64,000 bases of DNA, taken from contig NC_087063.1 of the NCBI RefSeq assembly GCF_963678635.1, positions 69,172,727 through 69,236,726 on the forward strand, read 5' to 3'. The notes below the pieces were generated by a model. That model worked only from the letters and a program-made list of their open reading frames with translations. It did no database searches and was not told the DNA's origin. The position numbers and the translations under genes were made by a program. Position 1 is the stretch's first letter. Every line of letters starts with the position of its first letter. Positions 58,188-64,000 of this stretch are shown one piece after another. The DNA comes from Symsagittifera roscoffensis. Taxonomy: Eukaryota > Xenacoelomorpha > Acoela > Convolutidae.

Positions 58188-58880
58188 CCTAAGTGTACAG
58201 CTCTTCCCCGAGACAAATTAAGGACCAGCCGCTTGGGCAGGGGAGTTTCCTACAACCTGGTCTATCGATTAAACCCTTAATCCCAAATCTGGATGGGTAG
58301 TTTTTGAAAAAATCGAAAAAGTTTGAAAAAATGGCCTTAAAACCGAAAAATTGACTATTCCTAAGTGTATAGCTCTTCCCCTAGACAAATTAGGGACAAG
58401 CCGTTTGTGTAGGGGGGTTCCTACAACCTGGTCTATCGATTAAACCCTTAACCCCAAATCTGGACGGGTAGTTTTTGAGGAAATCGGAAAGATTTGAAAA
58501 AAGGCCAAAAAAGTCAAAAAAAAGTGACTTTTCCTAAGTCTATAGCTCTTCCCCTAGGCAAGTTAAGGACCAGCCGCTTGTGCGGGGGAGCTTCCTACAA
58601 CCTGGTCTATCGATTAAACCCTTAATTCCAAATCTGGATGGGTAGTTTTTGAGGAAATCGATAATTTCCGAAAAAATAGGCAAAAAAATCAAAAAAGTGA
58701 CTTTTCCTAAGTCTATAGCTCTTCCCCTAAGCAAAATAGGGACCAGCCGCTTGTGCATGGGAGTTTCCTACAAGCTGGTCTATCGATTAAACCCTTAATC
58801 CCAAATCTGGACGGGTAGTTTTTGAGGAAATCGAAAATTTCCGAAAAAATGGGCAAAAAGTGAAAAAAGTACCGAGTTGA
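58188..58880. repeat. 173-bp satellite, four units
   Basis: CCTAAG recurs at 58188, 58360, 58533 and 58706 (172-173 bp apart). Each unit runs through 'tatagctcttcccct', 'accagccgctt', 'cctacaacctggtctatcgattaaaccctta' and 'ctggatgggtagtttttga'. Related but eroded units are in the FCHO-like intron at 39.5-40.2 kb. Confidence 0.8.
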
Positions 58881-59143
58881 GAAGCTTTTCTAAGACCGTA
58901 GGGGGTGAGGTAGGGTAAAAATTGCCCTAAATTTCATGCAGACAGGTAAGTGAAACGCTACTGAATCCATTGGTACCACTTTTATGAGAATCTGAGGGGT
59001 AGTTTTTTGGGAAAGAGAATTTTTCGAAAAAGCGTCTCAAAAAAAAAAAAAAAAAAAACCAGATCTCATCTGGAAAAAAAAAACGTTTTCATAATACCTG
59101 TTTAATAAATCAAACAGGAATTTGAATCACAATTTCCCTTTTG
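58881..59143. other. satellite trailing block and poly-A run
   Basis: 58886-59030 matches the block following the eroded array at 40.3-40.4 kb (GTGAGGTA, CCATTGGTACCA). Then an A run of about 20 and DNA probably belonging to the 3' flank of the CCDC85-like gene. Confidence 0.5.
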
Positions 59144-59154
59144 TTTATTTTATT
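59144..59154 (-). promoter_or_regulatory. putative polyadenylation signals (two overlapping AATAAA)
   Basis: The minus strand reads AATAAAATAAA about 135-145 bases downstream of the CCDC85-like stop codon, the right place for its 3' end processing. Confidence 0.5.
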
Positions 59155-59288
59155 GCGTTCCATTTAACTTTTATTCGACAGTTGTAATCGCATCTACTTA
59201 AAGTCTCAAAAAAAGGAAAATAAGACGAAGTACGAGAAATATTTATCTATCAGTGAATTCTCCGAAAAATAAAAAATGATCACTAAAT

Positions 59289-60170
59289 TTAAATCGTTGA
59301 CAAACAAACGGAGCTTAAAATTGAGGTTGAGTCTCTGCCACTTAAGTTTTCAGTCAACTCTTCCGGGTTTTCATCGTCTACATGTAACGAACTGTTTTGG
59401 GTTTCTGAGCTCTTACTTTGGTCCTCTGAGTTTGATTGATCTTCCCGATTCGCATGTCTTTGTGATTCACTTGGCATATCAGTTGACCTTGAATACACCG
59501 TTCTGGTTTCTGTTTGAATGTTTTCCCTTGCTGAGCCAATTTCTGAAAGTTGAGATTCTTCGCTCCGAACTTGAGAACTTCTCGGCGGATGGCGACGTCT
59601 AGGCGATCGGTACGTCTCAAAATTCGCAATTCCTCTAAAGCCAGTCGTTTTTATTTGCTCTCTTTCATAGGTAACTACAGAACTGTCCGGCTGATTTTGA
59701 TCTTCGCCTCTCAATATTGTCGATTGAGTAGAATTTTCCTTGGGAGCTTTTTCAGACATTTCTGAAAGCGACAAATAATTGCCGACTGTATCAATAACTT
59801 CATTTTGCAATTCTTCAAGTGTTTTTAGTCTAGCTTTAAACAGTGGAACTTCGTTTTTGACAACATTCGCTGAATATTTTCCAAACTTCTGCCATTCCTT
59901 GGCCAATTTGCGCCCACTTATTCTATCATTATCAAGCTGGCAGCACAAATCTTGGAGATGTTTGTTTTCAGCTACAATCTTTTTGTTAATTTCCTTCAGC
60001 TGGCGAATTTCTTTCAAGTTTGTAAGGAGTAATTCGTTGACTTCGATCATTCGAGCTTCATGAGTCGATATCACTGTGGCGTAATTTAAACACAAGTCTT
60101 CCAGCTCTTGTCTGGTCATACGAGAAAATTTGGATGGATCCAAATTTACTGCTTCTGTTTCCGAAGCCAT
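59289..60170 (-). CDS. CCDC85-family coiled-coil protein, single exon
   Basis: 293 codons, ATG at 60170 to TAA. Residues about 35-130 form a coiled coil. It contains the family core: EIRQLKEINKK (53-63), LQDLCCQLDNDR (72-83), KLAKEWQKFGKYS (88-100). The LCC.LD.DR..G.KLA.EWQ.FG signature identifies CCDC85 (vertebrate A/B/C; CCDC85B is also called DIPA). The C-terminal 160 residues are Ser/Gln/Glu/Asn-rich and probably disordered. Vertebrate members range from about 200 to 550 residues, so the length fits. Family members associate with cell junctions (delta-catenin/p120 family partners) and with transcription factors; the role here is inferred. The start is the first Met in an open frame and precedes the conserved block by a short acidic leader. 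No introns needed. Paralogue assignment is not possible from this. Confidence 0.92.
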   Translation of the reverse strand: MASETEAVNLDPSKFSRMTRQELEDLCLNYATVISTHEARMIEVNELLLTNLKEIRQLKEINKKIVAENKHLQDLCCQLDNDRISGRKLAKEWQKFGKYSANVVKNEVPLFKARLKTLEELQNEVIDTVGNYLSLSEMSEKAPKENSTQSTILRGEDQNQPDSSVVTYEREQIKTTGFRGIANFETYRSPRRRHPPRSSQVRSEESQLSEIGSARENIQTETRTVYSRSTDMPSESQRHANREDQSNSEDQSKSSETQNSSLHVDDENPEELTENLSGRDSTSILSSVCLSTI

Positions 60171-60939
60171 TTTAGACCAAATAAGACATTGAATTTTTAA
60201 AAATAGGAAAATTATTCAGCTTCAACCGATATTCTGAATCAAGCGGTCGATGTTATAAATCAAAATAGATCGTAAGATACTGAATTTTGAACTATTACCT
60301 ATGACTAATGCTTATCCTCGTCATACATAAGCTTCTCGATAATAAATAGAGCCAGACGAAGATAATTTAACAACGTATTCACAACATTAACCTCTAAAAG
60401 TATAATTCTACCAAAAAGCAACAGCACTGTTTAGTTCATGAAAACACACACAAAAACAAAACATGGTTAGACTTGAAAAGCTCTTTTAGTCGTTCGGCAG
60501 AAATTGAGAAGTACTTGATAGTTTTACAGAGAGGTGATGTAATATTAATACCTCATGAGATACCACACACATACAGCATTGTAAGCTAACATTACAAAAA
60601 ATTATAAAACATCGAAAAAACTTTACTTTGATAACTTTTTCAATTCGAGAAAAAATGTCGAGAAACAAACGATAGCTTCCAATATGATTTTAAAAAAACA
60701 TTGAGGGGGAAATTTAGCCGAGAAAATTTGGGTAGACGCCGGTTGAACTGAAAATAATTTGTTGCCATCAAAAAATGTTTGAGCTATTTTTTTTTTGAAA
60801 CTACACAGGAAATATAAAAAGATGGAAATCTATTTTTCTATCAAACAGCGCAATATTAATTAACGAAGGTGATGTAAAACAAGCCCAAAAGAATTATGCC
60901 GAACAAACTTTTTGAACTGAAAGAAAAATAAAGACGGAA
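60171..60939. other. no gene seen; upstream region of the CCDC85-like gene
   Basis: Should contain the promoter of the minus-strand CCDC85-like gene. No convincing TATA or initiator could be assigned among many AT-rich words. Confidence 0.35.
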
Positions 60940-61420
60940 GTGAAGCTGAGCTTCGCACCACTTGCGATACAAAACAAGAAAGCCGCTAAGTTGTCAAAGC
61001 CGCGAAATAGGAAAGCCGCGAAAATAAAAAAAAATAGATCCATCAAAACTAATAAGGCATATTTTCAAAAAAGAAAAAACGAACAAAAATAAGCGTCGAA
61101 AAAAATTATCAAGCAGTTACGCCGAAAATACCTTAACAGAAACGCTTGAAGCCGAAAAAAGTTTTAAAAATCTTATAAGTTTTTTTCACCCTTACACACA
61201 AACTAACTTTAATCGCGCGTCAAATAAAGCAATATGGGGCAACTAAGCCGATACAAAATTAGCGGAAACCGATTAAGCCGAACAAAAAAACGCCATATCG
61301 ACCGACGCAATATGAGGCAACTAAGCCGATGTAATAAAGACTTTAACCTATTAGGTCAAGGAAAAGAAGAAAATAAAATGCAGGCGAAGCTGAGCTTCGC
61401 ACCACTTGCGATAAAACACA
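60940..61420. repeat. dispersed repeat with hairpin and GCCGATA/GCCGAA motifs, copies 2 and 3
   Basis: Hairpins GTGAAGC-TGA-GCTTCGC (60940-60956) and GCGAAGC-TGA-GCTTCGC (61384-61400) are each followed by ACCACTTGCGAT. Between them 'caactaagccgat' occurs twice (61242 and 61318). Same order as 43.28-44.0 kb. Confidence 0.6.
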
Positions 61421-61833
61421 AGCATAAAAACAGAAATCGAAAAAATGAAAAACGTTGAAAAAAAATAACTCTACCAAAAATTAATTTTTGAATCTCTTGA
61501 TAAAAGTTAACTCTAGACTAACATACCAGACAATTGAGTATTAAATTAGCAACGGAACAAAACTTACGAAGAGGAAACAAAGCGGACAATCTTCAAGCAG
61601 ACACAAATTGAGACCAAAAAAATTAGATTTCATAAAAAACTTCAGTTTCAAGTCCCACCAGAGACTACAATGGACAACACTTGCACCTGCAAATACAAGG
61701 GAAGTTGCTTACAGCACAAGAGAAATCATTGATGTGGCAACTAAGCCGACAAAACTTCAGCTGAATAATGGAAGTCCTACAATTTTGGTTTTACATAATT
61801 TTTTTTTCAATTGCATACATACTGAAAAAACAA

Positions 61834-61905
61834 GGTCCGGCCGAGACTCGAACCCCAGTCCGTTGGATACAAAAGCGACAGCGTTACCTCTAGGTCACGT
61901 GGAAA
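61834..61905 (-). tRNA. tRNA-like sequence (probable SINE head or pseudogene)
   Basis: Minus strand: TGACCTAGAGGTAACGC (A-box-like), GGGGTTCGAGTCTC (good B-box), GGCCGGACC end. The acceptor and anticodon stems do not close properly, so a working tRNA is unlikely. Confidence 0.4.
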
Positions 61906-62159
61906 GGAACCTGGAAGTTTCAAACGTTTACTAATTAAGCAGGTTGAAGAAACGTTAAAATGTGCAAGAAAAGTTCTTTACTGGAAAAAAATCTGGTTTC
62001 TCTCGCAAGTTTAAAATACCTGAATGTGTTGAACATGAGTTTTTTGCTCTCGAAACAACGCTAAAAGTTCATTATGCAATAACAGATAAGTCGAAACCGT
62101 TCAATCGAAAAAAAAACTTTTATAAAAAAAAAATTATTTCAAATCAGACTTGGTAAAAT

Positions 62160-62486
62160 GACAAGTTTCAAACTTTCAAGTAGCGTAAAAAAAATTTAAA
62201 TTAAAAGAAAATACATGCTCAACAAAAATAACAGATAAAAAACAGCACCAAAAAATACAAACTCAATAAAAAACGAAATGAACCGCCGGAAACAAGACCG
62301 AAAAACACGAATCTGAAAAAGCAAGGGTAAGATTATATATACTTAAAATTAGGACTGAGATCTCAGAGACTGGAATAAGGCTCTACAGAGGCATCCGAAC
62401 ACGACTGCAGTGCGAGACAGACGCGACGACCAAACTGACAACCTTACCCTTTAAATACTGAAAACATAGCCAACTGACAGTTGAAA
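62160..62486. other. no gene seen
   Basis: AT-rich DNA upstream of a MITE copy. No feature supported. Confidence 0.4.
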
Positions 62487-62873
62487 AAGAGTAATGAACG
62501 CAAAGAAACAGAAAAAAACTTGTTAAAAAAATTAATTTTCGAATTTTGCCCATACAGCTCTTTGAACCTCAAAAACAATTTATAGTGGTGCTTTTTTGAT
62601 AAAATTAACCCAATTTGAGAAAACTGGATCAATGAGAAACCTATTCCGCTAGGAAAACTGAACATGAAAATCTTTTTTTTCGAAACCGGAAGTCGATCAC
62701 ATTTTTGAGAACTATACACTTTTGCTGTTCGATAGTGGAGTTTGCTTTTTTTCTAACAAACGAAAAGAACTAAACTTAGAAAGAAATCAAAATTGAGCGT
62801 CAATAAATTCAGGACTTTTTCCTGCAAAAACTCCAAGAGCTTAATAAGAGTACCCACCACGTTCATTACTCTT
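62487..62873. mobile_element. MITE with AAGAGTAATGAACG ends, copy 3
   Basis: AAGAGTAATGAACG at 62487 and CGTTCATTACTCTT ending 62873, perfectly inverted over 14 bases. Interior as in copies at 40.4 and 54.1 kb. Confidence 0.75.
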
Positions 62874-63480
62874 AAGAAACGAATCACTAAGTAAGTACCC
62901 TTCTGTACACATAAGCAGGAGGCGACTATTCTCAACGGTAGATCGGGCGGCAGATACTGATTCATGCTAAATACAGCCCTGATTCCAAACGTAAGCGCAG
63001 CGGAGCGACAGAGCAAGTTTTCGCCACTTACCGAGGCCTCATTTCTTTTTTGTCGCCCAACCATAAAGAAATACTATAAAACAAGGCAACCATTCCAGAA
63101 CAACTACTTAGCCATTCACAAATGATGAAAAACGACGTAAAAGACGAAAAACTTCAGCGCTGCCCTTCAATGGCTCCACTACATCATTCTACGAAAAAGG
63201 AAGAAACAAAACTATACTAAAATATTAATAAGGCACCTTATTCGGCCAACTTCAGTAATCAATAATTACTAGCTCAAGTGTTATTTTTTAGACTTAACAG
63301 ACCTCTTTAAATATCACCCTCCCCCTTGGTACCTAGTAACGAATTGAAACTACTTCAACGGTTAAGCATTTGTGAACTTTGTACCTAGTAACGAATCTCT
63401 CCCCCGGTCCCCCTTTGCAGTTATGCGTTTCTTGACTAGTGACGCTTTGTAAGGACCCAATTAGATTGCCTCAACTCAAT
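62874..63480. other. no gene seen; short direct repeat
   Basis: TACCTAGTAACGAAT occurs at about 63330 and 63381. A minus-strand frame at 62753-63064 is partly MITE sequence and shows no domain. Confidence 0.4.
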
Positions 63481-63511
63481 TTAGAATAACTTCTGTGTCA
63501 TAACTTGTGGC

Positions 63512-63994
63512 TTGCTGGTCTACGGCGGCACGAGTTTTTCTTTTTTAGACCCAATTTTGAATATGCAACGAAAAATTGTTCGCATGATCTGCTTCAAAAG
63601 GAAATTTGATACCATTACTAAATTCTTTTCTGATAATAAAATACTGACAGTTCATGAGCTATATGTGTACGATTTGATGAAGTTTTGCTTACGATCATTA
63701 AATCAAAAACATCCAACTTGTTTTCTCAATTCTTTGTTTACTTTAAAAAATTTTGCCTATAATACGCGAATTTCAGAAGGTCGAACATTTGTTCCACCAT
63801 TCTGTAAGAATAAGGTAAAATCATGTTCTTTGACTAATAGGGGTTCAAAGTTATTGAATATTATGAGTATAAATAAGCTCTTACCTGAAAATATTGGATT
63901 GATGTCAAAAAATGAAGAATACAGTTTCGTCCATAAGTTTAAAGATAATTTCATTTGTGGCAATTACGAGTTGGTGCAAAACATATTTCTTTGA
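63512..63994 (+). pseudogene. LINE 3' fragment (C-terminal region of the RT ORF)
   Basis: 160 codons open to TGA, with no true start. LVYGGTSFSFLDPILNMQRK, then ICFKRKFDTITKFFSDNKIL, HELYVYDLMKFCLRSL and NTRISEGRTFVPP follow the pattern of the C-terminal domain after the RT in CR1/Jockey-like LINEs (YG...W.....I..LQ...R.I). The upstream RT is absent, so this is a 5'-truncated copy. The window ends at its stop. Confidence 0.7.
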
Positions 63995-64000
63995 TTTTTT

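Noticed and set aside
61834-61905. Functional tRNA gene
   Set aside because: Good B-box but the acceptor and anticodon stems do not pair.
62753-63064. 103-codon minus-strand frame
   Set aside because: About a third is MITE sequence and there is no domain or splice support.

Overview
This is AT-rich nuclear DNA from an animal (metazoan). The evidence is a spliced muniscin gene (FCHO family, F-BAR plus mu-homology domain), a CCDC85-family coiled-coil gene and two RING/B-box (TRIM-like) genes. All four are on the minus strand with GT-AG introns (one GC-AG). They sit among BEL/Pao and Ty3/Gypsy retroelements, a hAT relic, LINE fragments, tRNA-derived SINE-like repeats and many short foldback elements. 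I cannot name the species; an invertebrate is likely from the repeat content and gene divergence.

Layout. 0.7-4.8 kb: a minus-strand TRIM-like gene with a B-box and coiled coil. Several frame breaks suggest a pseudogene. Its 5' part is a tandem array of short phase-1 exons. 5.3-5.6 kb: a foldback element. 7.0-14.1 kb: a decayed BEL/Pao element with an internal 1.8-kb tandem duplication. 14.3-14.5 kb: a 200-N assembly gap. 14.6-27.3 kb: a Ty3/Gypsy element with both LTRs. Its integrase region is present in three tandem copies of about 2.63 kb, and its pol 3' end is interrupted by a 76-bp minisatellite and an (AAAT)-type array with a 305-bp higher-order period. 27.6-28.2 kb: a possible minus-strand LTR remnant and a hAT transposase relic. 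28.2-31.8 kb: no gene seen, but two related hairpins lie side by side. 31.86-34.83 kb: a better preserved three-exon RING/B-box/coiled-coil gene with one in-frame TAG. 35.99-52.47 kb: fifteen exons of an FCHO-like gene whose splice phases all agree, from mid F-BAR to the stop codon; introns hold a LINE fragment, SINEs and MITEs. 53-59 kb: repeats, including a duplicated segment of about 0.93 kb and a 173-bp satellite. 59.29-60.17 kb: a single-exon CCDC85-like gene. 60.2-64 kb: repeats and a LINE 3' fragment at the right edge.

Functionally, the FCHO protein would act at the plasma membrane in early clathrin-mediated endocytosis. The CCDC85 protein would be a junction- or cortex-associated coiled-coil protein. 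The TRIM-like proteins are probable E3-ligase-type scaffolds. Nothing in the sequence shows co-regulation of these genes. The most unusual features are the tandem mini-exon array, the repeated internal duplications in two neighbouring retroelements, and a dispersed hairpin (GCGAAGC-NNN-GCTTCGC) whose stem is kept while its loop varies.
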